Shown piece after piece: positions 10,385 through 22,400 of a stretch of 64,000 bases of DNA. Each line of letters opens with the position of its first letter. The stretch's first letter is position 1. The translations under genes and the position numbers were made by a program. Origin of the DNA: Haliclona indistincta (lineage: Eukaryota > Porifera > Demospongiae > Haplosclerida > Chalinidae); the NCBI GenBank assembly GCA_964017065.1, contig OZ024785.1, positions 2,189,142 to 2,253,141 on the forward strand. The letters are read 5' to 3'. Below the pieces are notes generated by a model that saw nothing but the letters and a program-made list of their open reading frames with translations, was not told the origin of the DNA and ran no database searches.

Positions 10385-11292
10385 GACACGGTCCATCCAT
10401 CCCATGACGCAATTTCTGATCCTTCTTTCCAATATAGTATTGCCGGTAACCCAGTAGTCTCAGTTCAGAAACAACGAGATCTAGGTCTGACTCTAACTTC
10501 TAATCTCTCTTGGTCAAACCACTACGACTCTATTTCCTCAAAAGCTTATCATGCTCTTTTCCTAATTAGACGAACTCTATCCCCTAATATATCTATCTCC
10601 ACTAAAAAAACTCTTTACTTATCTCTTGTGAGATCTCATTTGTCCTTCTGTTCTCAAGTTTGGCATCCATACTTAACTAAACATATTATCCAACTTGAAA
10701 GAATCCAAAAGAAAGCTACTAAGTACATTTTGCAAGGGTCTCCCTACTCTGACTATCGCCAAAGACTCATATCTTTAGACCTACTTCCGCTAATGTATTG
10801 GTTCGATTTGCAAGACATTATGTTTCTAATAAAGAGCTTCAAAACTCCATCTGACAATTTTGATCCTCTCTCGTACGTTTCATTTGTTTCTAACAATACT
10901 CGTTCCTCATCCTCTGGTAAACTTGTTCATAAGTTCTCCAAAACTTCATTTTCACGTCATTTTTATTTCAATCGAGTCGTTAGACTTTGGAATTCACTAC
11001 CTCGAATTGACCTTTCATTATCTGTGATCTCTATTAAAAATATTATTATTGAGGAGTTTTGGTCTCATTTCTATACTCATTTCATCTCTGACCTTCCTTG
11101 TACATATCATTTCCTCTGTCCATGTAACAGATGTGTCGGTTTAGGTTTTTCCTCTAATTATTAACTAAACCCTCCCAGTAGCATTGCTTTATGTAATGTT
11201 TACTGTCAGCCATTTTCTTCTTTCACTAATTCTCATTTGTTGTATCAGTATGTTTTTATATGGCTGTAAAGTTATAATAATAATAATAATAA
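10385..11292 (+). mobile_element. 5'-truncated non-LTR retrotransposon (LINE), 3' end
   Basis: An open frame to the stop at 11162-11164 encodes the end of a LINE reverse transcriptase polyprotein: SVQKQRDLGLTLTSNLSWSN (the region after the RT palm), SLVRSHLSFCSQVWHP, a thumb-like QLERIQKKATKYI segment, and a terminal Cys cluster HFLCPCNRC. The catalytic FADD box is absent, so the copy is truncated. A short 3' UTR ends in (TAA)n at 11272-11292, the type of tail used by CR1/jockey-like LINEs. The relic at 14683 has a similar HFLCPCSSC ending. The apparent start codon at 10349 precedes the retroelement and has no meaning. Confidence 0.8.
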
Positions 11293-11379
11293 TGTCCGGT
11301 GTTGTACGGGCGCGCGCGGGAAAATGATTAGCGACTAAAATAGTCTATACACTAGAAAATACGGTGACCCTATTATAAT

Positions 11380-11649
11380 TATAATTATTACCGCATCTAG
11401 GACGTGCTGTTTCACTGCGATACTTTCGAGAAAGCAAGCTGCTTCGATATTGGCCACTGAAGAAAGCGGACCTTTTTGCTAAGAAAAGTGGACCTTTGAG
11501 GAGACTGGGCGATTTTTCAGTGAGCGGAACCCCTAGCTGTCTTCGGGCTTGCGGCCAGCCACTGAAGAAAGCTCTCAAAGAACACAAAAAGATAACAAGC
11601 ATCGATAAAAAGCGCCATAGGCCGCATGGAACGAAGTAAATAAAATTTA
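11380..11649 (+). promoter_or_regulatory. Conserved 5' flank of family-2 receptors
   Basis: The motif GCTAAGAAAAGTGGACCTTT at 11478-11497 recurs in the same orientation upstream of J (32791-32810) and of the minus-strand gene G (27922-27941, read on -). K keeps only its second part, and an orphan copy lies at 7729-7748. Position conservation relative to the ATG across opposite strands suggests a shared promoter element or 5' UTR. Function is inferred. Confidence 0.5.
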
Positions 11650-13280
11650 ATGGAACGGCAGTCAAAACAAATTCCGGTATTTCTGATTGCTAGCTGGTGT
11701 GCAACAATGACATTGGCGGCTGGTGCACTTATCAATGGTCCTGATCCGATGACTGCTGTTCAACCAGTCGGCGCCATAGTGACGTTCACGTGTGTAGTGA
11801 ACACTTCTGAGCTTCTAGCAGGAACGACTTTGATTGGTATTAATACTGATGGATTGATTAGCTGGATAGTAGATGGTACAGTACTGCACGGCAGTAATCA
11901 GAGCGTCACAGAGAACGGTGTATTACAAACTGGTACTCGTAAGCTTCTAGTTTTACCAGAATACACTACTAGTGTATCAATTCAGTGTGAGGTTATTAGC
12001 CGAATGCCGAATAACATGTTTATGGCTTCCAGGACCAACAATGCTACTCTAACAGCTTATGGTAAGTGATATGCTGCACTGCGTGTGTTAATTGTTGACA
12101 ATTTTTTGTTCATTCTCACAAACAGGTCCTCCTGAGGCACCATCAAACCTCACATCAACACAGTCCAGTGACAATACTCTGATATTATCATGGAGTGCTC
12201 CATCCTCTCCAGTACAGCTACACTACACTGTCACAGTGTGGACCAACACCAGTACCATCACAATGTTCAATACCTCCTCCACCACCATCACTATCAGTAG
12301 AGACAACATCACTACCAGTGACTCCACATCAGAGTGTGATCAGTATGTGTGGAGTGTCACTGCTATCAATCCTGCTGGTACCAGTACACCTACTAACATC
12401 ACTACACCAATTTCATTTGTACCAGGTAAATGAATGACTCTGCATTTATTAATTTTTATTGTTATTTTACAGATATTTTGGTGGATTTAAATGTGTGTGC
12501 TTCAAATTACGATGGTTTGATACTAATGGTTAAGGTACTTGTAATTGTTTTCATGTAATTTTTATTAATGATTAATTTTATTTCAGATTCTTGATAATCA
12601 AAACATAACTAACATTACTGTTGTTGCTAACAATCAATGCAGCAAGAGTGTGCCACTTCCTACAAAAATAAGTATGCAGAATATTAAGTCTTATATTATA
12701 ATTTATTATGTTTTTCAGATTGCATTTCTCCATCCATATCATCTAGTGGCTTCAGTTCCAAGATGCTTACTACATCAATAGGTGTATAGTGATCTACGCT
12801 CACATATATACTTACTTTCGTTAACTTAAGAATTGTATACGTAGTTTACAATAAGACACAAAAATAACTAACACCTTGTTCTGTTACTCTACTGCAGATA
12901 CTCTACAAACATTCACACCTGGTCCAACATCTTCAGGTAAAACTAGGTTGTATAGCTAGAGCAATAATTATACTCTACAGGTTATTCAGTGAGTACAATG
13001 GTAGGACTGTCTCTTGGTATTGTTACTGCATATCTTCTTGGACTGGGTACTGCTGGTGTAATTGCTGTTATTATTTTGTGTGTCAGGAAAAGATCAGGTT
13101 GGTATCAGAGAATAGTCACATACTAGCTGAGTTAATAATGTCACAGGTAAAACAAGAAATAACAACAGTAGGTGCAATAATAATGATCTACTCACAACAA
13201 CTAATGAAGCTTATGGAATACATGTCACCAAACCATCTGTTGCTCCAGTGTATGAAAGTGTAGATACGAAACAATTGTAA
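11650..13280 (+). CDS. Receptor E: family-2 Ig-FN3-TM receptor with short tail
   Basis: Eight exons: 11650-12061, 12126-12425, 12473-12534, 12587-12671, 12719-12781, 12898-12936, 12981-13097, 13147-13280; 1212 nt, 403 aa, every junction in phase. Exon 1: signal peptide (MERQSKQIPVFLIASW...) and Ig domain (FTCVV, ISWIV, IQCEV). Exon 2: FN3 whose second half is nearly identical to that of B, D and I. Exons 3-4: second extracellular segment with two Cys. Exons 5-6: stalk. Exon 7: TM helix (about 328-353). Exon 8 must be read in the frame set by the splice, ending VDTKQL; an overlapping frame ending KLMEYMS is a shadow. The tail has NEAYGIHV (Y382) and VYESV (Y395), Tyr-x-x-hydrophobic-like sites but no strict ITIM. 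Its Ig exon nearly matches that of long-tailed G. Confidence 0.88.
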
Positions 13281-13900
13281 TGTGTCAAAAACTGTGTACA
13301 TGCTCCTTATAGTGAAGTTACAATTATACTGAACACTATTTTCTATAACAATTATAATCATTTTTGTAATAATTATACCTATGACCTTTTGTTTCCGTAC
13401 GTATTTCACATGTGTAAAGAGCTAAAATAACGACATGACAGGAAAAGATCAGGTTGGTATCATTGCTGCTCGGCAATGATATAATAGGGATGACCGCGAT
13501 TTAAGATTGCGGCTACTCTTGTGTGAAAATGGTTTATCACACATATCTCTACTGCTTTTTAATTTTGTTTATAAGGGTTTATGGAAAAAATAACATAATA
13601 GCCACAAGCTAATAGATAATGAACCCATCTAATGATCTTGCCCTCTTTGAGGGTCGGATTTCCTTTTAAACTAATTGATGTTTTCCTAAACTATTTATTG
13701 CTAATTTTTCCCTACATCAGTTAATTATTATTTCCATCACTGACACTAATCCTTCAAAACACCCCCTTCTAATGATTAGGTAATAAGTAAAGTGAGGTAA
13801 TGTTTGAATAGTCAGTATGACACCAGTTAGGAAAATTCCAATTGTGGTTGGAAAAAAGAGAAGTAGTATGCATTAGTTTTTAGCATGGGGGTGGTTACGC
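13281..13900. other. 3' flank of E
   Basis: AT-rich sequence shared closely with 34600-35215 downstream of J. Part of exon 7's end (GAAAAGATCAGGTTGGTATCA) is repeated at 13441-13461, a small local duplication absent after J. No exon or RNA gene is seen. Confidence 0.5.
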
Positions 13901-14760
13901 CGAACGTCCATCAGTGATACAGTGCTAGGAAACCAGGAGGAAAATGGCAGCTTTAATTATCATGGCAACTTTTCTGGTTTTCTTCCTGTTACCTCTAGTG
14001 GTCCTCAAGGAAGTATCCTCAGCCCTCTGCTCTTTTTAATCTGCATCAATGATCTCCCAGATTCTGTCTTATTTTCCAAACCTCTCCTTTTGCTGATGAT
14101 ACTAAATGTCTCATAATAGTTCAACCAAGGATATTTCCTCTCATAACATGCAGCAAGACTTAGACTCTCTTTATCAATGGAGTATCTCTAACTTCATGAA
14201 GTTCAACAATCTAAATGTGTAGTTCTGAGAATTCCCTCCATTGGTCTACCCCCAGTATACCTACTCAATAGGATTAGTATCCATACCACCAACTTGTTTG
14301 AAGATCTTGGGGTTTTACTCTCTAGTGATCTATCGTGGTCTGCTCATATCAACAAGATAGTCACAGGAGCATGTAAGATGCTCAGTCTTATCCACATGTG
14401 CTTTAGTCACACTGTTTCAGTTCCAATCAGAAGATTAATAATAATAATTAATTTTACGAGTCAGCTGACTCTACTCCGTGCTCTACCTCGGTTTCCTCGG
14501 ATGTTCAGCCTACTCTGTCGTCCTCGCAGCTCACCAGAGTCGACGTCAACAGATTCCCTCGACTATGGAATAGTCTGCCCTCTGTCGATGATGATGTCTC
14601 CACTTCAGTTGTAATATCCCGCCTGAAGGCTCTCTTTTGGTCGCATGTTCTTCTCAATTTTAACAATGATAATCCCTGTTCGTACCACTTCCTCTGCCCA
14701 TGTTCATCATGTGCCTACTCAAGTCCTAACTTTACCTATCTGTAGTGTTATTTAATTCCG
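13901..14760 (+). mobile_element. Dead LINE fragment
   Basis: Broken frames retain the RT box SGPQGSILSPLLFLICINDL, a LLFADD-like segment in another frame, the LFEDLGVLLSSDLSWSAHIN region and a C-terminal HFLCPCSSC cluster. Several frameshifts make it inactive. A shorter copy of the same insertion lies at 35220-35745, so it predates the segmental duplication. Confidence 0.8.
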
Positions 14761-14939
14761 GCTGCTGCACTTCCTATGTGTGGTTGTCCCTCAGTGCCTA
14801 TCATAGTTTATTTTTCTGTTTACCTTTCTAATCTTAGCCTATCACTTTTCTGTATTGTGCACTGTAAAGCATATATAGTAATAATAATTGTGAGATTGCT
14901 CGCTCGGCCAGACTACTCAGTCGGGGCTCTCGATTCTGC

Positions 14940-15790
14940 AAATGCTGTACCATACTAGGCTACACATATGTTCATGTATGTACAATTGTGCCCAAAGGCA
15001 CAAGAGTTGCTATAACATGTATAAAGGAGGCTTTTTATGTACCTATGTAGGGTTAAACGGAAAAACAAGATAGCGGCTACATGCGATGTACGAACACATT
15101 TTTTCTGGAGTCTTCTAAGAACGGCAAGCTCGTATAGGATCACCATTCTGCGCTAGCCAGATGATTAAAACCGCCGTACAGGTCTACAAACAAGTGTGGG
15201 CGGGGCTCGTATGCACTGCATGCATGCATGCGTAGGCGAGCTGATATGAACAGCATCGTCAAGTTTATTATAAAATTAATAATTTTACACAATTGTTAGG
15301 TAGTTATGCAATAATTACAAACAAAATTGAATAGAGTTAAACAAAAGTGGGCTTAAAGCCCCAGGAGCCCATAATAGAGGCAGCTAGCAACTGACAGTCT
15401 CTGCAGTAGGAAAGCGGTTAATTTGGGGTCTCCTGACTTAATAAAGAAAAGCCATCAACAACACAAAACTAAACTAATGGTGGAAACGAAGACGGCTCAG
15501 TACGTGCATAATATTGAACTGCACTTCACTGAAAAAGGACACAAACAAGAAAAATTAAAAAGATTTCTATCGAAATCAAAAGGATGTAGGGTTGTGTAAT
15601 CTGCTACTGGTCCACAATGTAAACTAACAAGAAACAAGCATGGAATGGTACCACGATTGACTTGCTAACAGACCATATATTTCTACATCAGTGGCTGTAT
15701 GCAATATTTTGTCACAATCTGAATGCACGTCAGGTGTCAGTAAACAGCAACTAGCTGACCTGTTATTGCCACTATTATGTTATTATTATT
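14940..15790 (-). mobile_element. Old inverted copy of the Helitron-like repeat
   Basis: Reverse-oriented segments match the elements at 21569-22775 and 49589-51721: TCTTCTAAGAACGGCAAGCT, the GTGTGGGCGGGGCTCG block, and ATTAAAAAGATTTCTATCGA with the following arm. The 3' hairpin end is degraded near 15000-15060. A related truncated copy lies at 35750-37560 in the second duplication, so this copy predates the duplication. Confidence 0.55.
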
Positions 15791-16153
15791 ATAACAAGTA
15801 ATAAAAACATTTTAATGTACTTATTATTGTTCTTATCAGGATAATTAGTATTACATTATGAAGTATATAAAAAATAATTGTTTAGATTGCAGGTATGTCT
15901 AATAACTATCAAAATAACTATTAAAAATAAATAAAAAAAACCTAAAGAATGGCACGAGAGTCAGATAAATTTACAATAGAATGAATAGCATTATAAATTA
16001 TAACAATACAATTAAAATTTAAATGTCTAAAGCGGAAATTCTACTAATCATAATAATTATGCTTAAACCAGAATGACTGACGATGATAAGTAAATACAAC
16101 ACTTTTTGGCACTTTCTTTTATAAACAATACATGACATGATGAATCATTTTAA
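15791..16153. other. 3' flank of receptor G
   Basis: AT-rich sequence, almost the same as 37600-37967 below gene K. No exon is seen; it should contain the G polyadenylation region on the minus strand. Confidence 0.4.
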
Positions 16154-16219
16154 TCAATGATTCATCATGTCTCGAACCACATCAGCTGATGGAGGTGGTG
16201 GAGGAGGAGGAGGACAATC

Positions 16220-16299
<80 letters not shown>

Positions 16300-16362
16300 G
16301 GGAGGGAGGGAGGGGGGAGGGAGGGGGGAGGGAGGGAGGGAGGGAGGGAGGAGGGAGAGAGG

Positions 16363-16430
<68 letters not shown>

Positions 16431-19400
16431 GGATCAATCCCATGTTCACTGCATCATGTATTGACTAACCTGTGAGGTATTAGTCTTTGGTCCCACTACA
16501 CTGTACTCCATGTTAGGAGTGTCTCCCACTACACTATACTGTATCGTCAGACCAGCATCAGGAGAGAACTGCACATCTGTGTACTTAGTCTTCCTCTGTA
16601 AAAACGAAAAGGTTGTGAAGGCGCAATCTAGAAGATAATACAGAACCAAGAGTTCATTACCTAAGAGTATGCAACCGTCAATATACCCCCTAGGATGGCG
16701 TTTGACATTTTCTACGTCACAAGTTTATACAGCAGAAAGCATTAGGGCTGCTATGCTAATGATATTCACCTTTGTGTAATGATATTCACAACAGTAGTAA
16801 TGAATATCGCTGTGCATAGGTAAACTTGTGACGCAGAAAACTGAAAATGTCAAACGCTGTCCTAAGGGGTATATTGACAGTTGCATACTCTTAGGTAATG
16901 AACTCTTGACAGAACCAGTAGTAGCATGATGGAATTACCAATAGAGCAATTCTTGTCACCACTTAAAGTGGAACCTCTTTATAACGGACAAGTTGGGCAA
17001 GTGCTTTTTGTCTGTTACATGGAGGTGTCCCTTACAAGAAGGTTCAATCTGTATTGTTATGCCTTGGTGAGCAGAGCCACGAGGCATATGGTAGTCGCGT
17101 GTTGTGTACGTGTATGTCATTCTGTCTGTTAATGGTATAGCGCAACGCTAGCTAAACACTAAGCGCTGAAACTGAATAAATCGACATTAATTTTGCTCAA
17201 AAAGCTATTATAAGCATTTTAGTTCTAAAGCTTTGTTTGTGTGTTATTCCGTGATATGCTTACCTCGATGGCTGTTGCCGGCGATCTAGACTTTTCTGAA
17301 GACGAAACTACCCACAGCTGACTGCCTAGTAGCTTGTACGTTAGATTTATACTACAGGATAGCAGCACAAGTCTGGAGAAAATGCACGAAGAAGCTAGCA
17401 GGCTAGGGCAAGCTCACTCGCGTGCTGACATTGTAGACACGCCCAGTTAAATAAGTCACCGTGTGGTCAGCACTATTAATTTTGGCTTCCGTATAGCTTG
17501 AAATTTGGAGAGTAAAATTGGTGAATGACACAGATTTTGCGCTTCGGCGAATTTAATTTTGGCACCCAGTGCCTGGCTCACGTATTACTGTAATACAAAA
17601 AGCAGATTTTGGGGATTTATTTTGGCGAATACTTGACGATCCGCCAAAATTTTTAGCTAAACGGTAACTAAATTGCTGCAGCTTCTGTGTGAAATTTCTG
17701 TCAGTAAGTCTGTCGCAACGATTTCTCGTCGCTCACTGAAAACTAGTCGCTGAAACAAGCAACACTGGTAGAAATTGATACCGTATAGCCGGTTATTTTC
17801 GACTGGATTTAATTTTCGATCACCGACTGCCGTTCGAAAATTAAATCCACGAAAATTTGAACCATACCAAAAATTTTGAACACCCAAAATTTTCTCGTGC
17901 AGACACATGCGAACAGATCGAGGCTAGAGCCCACTTCCAACGCTTCTTACCAGAATCTGACGGTAACAGCGAGCAGCGATAGCAGTAAAACTGAACGCCA
18001 AGCGCCTCTGTTAGAGAAATGTCTGCCATGCGCACTGCTGCACGCGAGAGACTACTCGCACGATAAGCGAAAAGGCGGACACTGCGGTACAGCAACTTAT
18101 CTTCGACTCAGTGGTTCCATTTAACAATCATAAAACGTGGCTGGACGGTGGTTTAACGACTATATACAGTTCTCCAACAATTCGACGCCCGACTCGTCGA
18201 CGCCATTGAGTTTGAGATGAAGCGAAGGGTAATAAATTTTAGCCTGGATTTTATTTTCGAACGGCGAGTGAGTATCGAAAATTAGATCCAATCTAAAATT
18301 TTACTAACGAAATATTTGACCATCGAAAATAACCGGCTATACGGTACTTCCTCGGATTTGAATTTTAAGAAGTTTGATTTTAAAGCTTGGTAAGTAAGTT
18401 ACCGCATGAATTGCTCACATGGATGGCTGCATGCTGGTGGTAATGTAGACTTCTCTTAAAACAAAACCGCCCACAGCTGCTTGTATAATTTTATAGGTTA
18501 GATTTATACTACAGTATAGCAGTGCAAGTACGGAGAAAATGCGCAAAGAAGCTAGCAGCTACATGGCAAGCTACTCACGCTCGTGCTGACATTGCATGTA
18601 GACAGGCCCAGTAACTTAATAGTCACATCATGTGGTCAGCAGTGTTTGGCTTATGATTGAATACTAAAATTGCTGCAGCTTCTGACCTTCCGCCTGCACA
18701 GTGTAGGCTGTGTGATAATTGAATACCTTATCGCTAGAAATTTTGGTAGACTAAAATTTTGGCAAATTCCGTGGAACGTCAAGTATTCGCCAAAATAAAA
18801 TCCGCCAAAATCTGCTTTTTGTATTACAGTAATATGTGAGCCAGGCGCTGGGCACTAAAATTAAATTCGCCAAAGCGCAAAATCTGTGTCATTCGCCAAA
18901 ATTTTACCCTCCAAAGTTTCTAGCTATACGATATACTCAGCTGAATCAAAATCACTTAGCATTATAATATAGCTGTAGTTACTGTGTTGTTAAATTTACA
19001 GCTAGTCTCTCAGCGTTAATGAGTCTTGCTGCAGCTTTATCTTATATTGAATACAGCACTCTTGCTGCGGCTACATGTAGTTATCAGCAACTCTTGGGCT
19101 GAATGTGTCACAAAATTTGTGGTCAAGACAGTCATGCTTAGTTATGCTTAGCTACAGAATTCTAGTATAGCTACATTCACTGTAGTGTCTGTTGTCAAAT
19201 AAACTGTACTGAGCTACATGTAGCTACTTAAAATTCCACTGAGGCATCAGCACCGCTTCGGTACTTTTTTATTGCTATGTTCATCAGCAAATTGTCTAGG
19301 TTCCTGTATACTATTCAGTAAAACTTTGTGCACATAACTATAATCTGTGCTGCATGAGCAAGATTCCATTATGAGGTTGCGGCAGTGGTAGGATACCATA

Positions 19401-22400
19401 ATGTGTTATAATAGAGTCACTGCCTGATTGCTTAACTGAAGTCTGATTTTTGTGATTTTTTGCACAGCTTCAGGACATTCTTGTCTGGTACAGTATAGAT
19501 TACACCACAAAAGATTAATTCCCCTCCAGGTTTTAGCACAAATATCTGTCCTGTGTGTCTTACTTGCTATTGTCTGGAACCTCTCGTAACAGACACACCA
19601 AATAGCAAACACCTCCATCAAATATACAATTTGCTGATGTACATAGCAATACACACAACAATAAAGATTGAACCGTCATGTAAGGGACACCTCCGACAAA
19701 AAGCACTTGCCCAATTTTTTCGCTATATAGAGGTTCCACTGTACATGGAGGTGTCCCTTAAATGGAGGTTTAATCTGTATTATTTTAGTGTTTTTAGTAT
19801 TGCAATTAATTGTCTGTTATAATGGAGGTGACTGCTAATAACTATTAACCATCTGCTCGTGCAATACGGGAATTATTGCATGAGGGGTGTGGTCGAGATG
19901 GTGATACAGCATGAGGCGAAGCCGAGTGCTGTATCAGCGTCGAGACCGACACCCCGAGCACCCCGACACGCAGAGTGCTACAGTGCTCTGTGCACTGTAA
20001 TCTGTGCTGCATGAGCAAGATTCAATTATGAGGTTGTGGCAGTGGTGGGATTCCATTATGAGCTACATAGAGTCACTACTTGATCACTTAACTAAAGTTT
20101 AATTTTACAATTTTTACAAAAATTAATTCTGGATCTGTACAGTTAAAACAGTTTTCTTGCTCGGTCGAATAAGGGTCTGATGCTCACAGCAGGGACATAT
20201 CCAGAAAATTAGAGCATGGGTGATCAACACAGTGAAATTTATGACTATGAACAACTTGCAAAATATTTGTGGATATTTGTCCCAGCATTTATGACAGGAT
20301 TTAGCAAAATAATTATCTGAATGTCTTACTGGCTGTGTTATGGAGCTGTATTGTGGCTGGTCTGTCAGAGCACTATCATACACATGCTGGTCTTGGTCTA
20401 CCAGTGGTTGGTTAGGTCCACCTAGATCATGTTGTAGACTATAGTACTCATCAGTAGTACCAAAGGATGGAGGAGGAGGAGGGAGAGGGGAACCTGCTGG
20501 ACTCTAGAATAGAGAAGATAGCATATCATTCAAGACGCTGTCACACTTTCATTTAACAAAGAGAGCACTTAATAAAATTGATAACAGAAATTCAAGACCA
20601 GCATTGAAAATTTGATCTCTAAGCGCGAAATCTATCAAATTATTCATCTGGCCAAAATGCCAATAATTAATTTGATATGTGCATGACCGTGACACGCCGA
20701 GCATGGTATTGGTGTTGCTAAGAATAGATGAAGGAAGCAAGCACCTTCTTGCCCAGCTAGCGTTTAAGTTGAGACACACTTAGAGCACGTAACTGTTACT
20801 ACTTACTGCCCATTGCTAGGTAACGGATTTGTATTAATACTAGAATCTGAAAGTACAATAATTATTACCAGTGGATGCCATTATTACTGTATAACTAACT
20901 AACTAACTTTATTAGGGTGAGTGATGCTTCTCCTCTGACTTGACCTCCATGTGGTTCCCTGTATAATGTGTTGATTGTAACAAGAAGGGAAACACACACA
21001 TGAGCTACAATAGTGATGTGTGACAGGTTTTTAACACACCATTCATCACATTAGGAGGATATCGTATCATGAACAAACACACACACGAGTAGGTGGTGGT
21101 CATAGAGGAAGTGTTTATGGTCGCTTTAACTGACTAATTACAACAACACAGATACGACGCATGACAAATACTGAAAGCTGAACAATTGCTTGAGTTCAAA
21201 ACGAATGAAGCATTGAACATGGTCCCAGTATGTAAACACATCTAGTAATGCACTGTTTCACTATAATAGGCAAAGCAACATCTGAAAACATACTTCCATA
21301 AAAGGGAATAAAGGAGCTTGATTGCTGTTTTACACTTACCATGGGTAATACCAGCTAAAGTACAGAAGCGCAAAACAGCATTCTTGCTTCTTGTGACACA
21401 ATTTTAAGGTGATACGGAAGCCAAAATTCATCTCTTGGATTAGTATTAATTTTATTCCATGTGTTAAGTCAAGACTGGTAAGTATTCCGGAGTTACAGTG
21501 GAGAATACTGTCTGGTTTTTTAGATATATTTTGCAAAATCGTTGCTAATGATGTCACTTATAATGATACAAGAAAATTAAAAAGATTTCAAAAGGATGTA
21601 GGGTTGTGAAATCTACCACTGGTCAACAATGTAAACTAACAAGGAACAAGCATGGAATGGTAACACGATTGACTTGCTAACAGACCATAGATCCCTACAT
21701 CAGTGGCTGCTGTGGTTGGCTATAGCTAGTTCAGCTAGTTGCTGTTGACCGTGCATTCAGCTTGTGACAAAATACTGATCTTATGTACAGCCACAGATGT
21801 CCCTAGGGATCTATGGTCTGTTAGCAAGTCAATCGTGTTACCATTCCATGCTTGTTCCTTGTTAGTTTACATTGTTGACCAGTGGTAGATTTCACAAGGC
21901 TACATCCTTTTGATTTCGATAGAAATATTTTTAATTTTCTTGTTTGTGTCCTTTTTTCTTTTTCAGTGAAGTGCAGTTCAATATCATGCAATTACTGTGC
22001 CGTCTTTGTTTCCACCATTGGTTTGGTTTTCCTGTTGTTGATGGCTTTTCTTTACTATAAACAATTTTAAACTTGTAGCTAAATAATTCTTATGCTGTAG
22101 ATATCAGCTCGCCTACGCATGCATGAATACAGTGCATACAGGCCCCGCCCACACTTATTTACGGCGGTTATAAATATCTGGCAAGGCAGAATGGTGATTC
22201 TGCGCTTGTTAGCTTACCATTCTTCGAAGACTCCAGACAAATATGTGTTCTCCGTGATCTATACGGCGTGGCGATACTCAAGCTAGTGCTTGGTCACATG
22301 GGCTAACCACAGCTTGGTCACATGCGTATTGCGCAATCACTATAATTATTAATGGCGTCCTAACACTTAGCTGACAATGGATCACGATCGAGAAATCGCG

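Noticed and set aside
12195..12437. Pro/Ser-rich frame MLHPLQYSYTTLSQCG..., repeated at 6149, 29767, 33497 and 56558
   Set aside because: It is the +1 shadow of the homogenised FN3 exon. The real frame has the FN3 pattern (SWSAPSS, INPAGTS) and connects in phase on both sides.
13078..13263. Open frame MCQEKIRLVSENSH ... ECMKV at the end of E (also 34397-34582 in J)
   Set aside because: It runs through an intron and the wrong frame of exon 8. Splicing at 13097/13147 gives a different frame with conserved tyrosine motifs, in phase with all other exons.
13922..14116. RT-like open frame as an active retrotransposon
   Set aside because: The RT boxes are split over several frames and the same dead fragment occurs in the second duplication.
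16165..16464. Long open frames of Ser-Leu or Arg-Glu repeats on both strands
   Set aside because: They are translations of the (AG)n microsatellite in the last intron of G; the equivalent in K (37968-38242) behaves the same way. Only the 22 codons after the acceptor belong to a gene.
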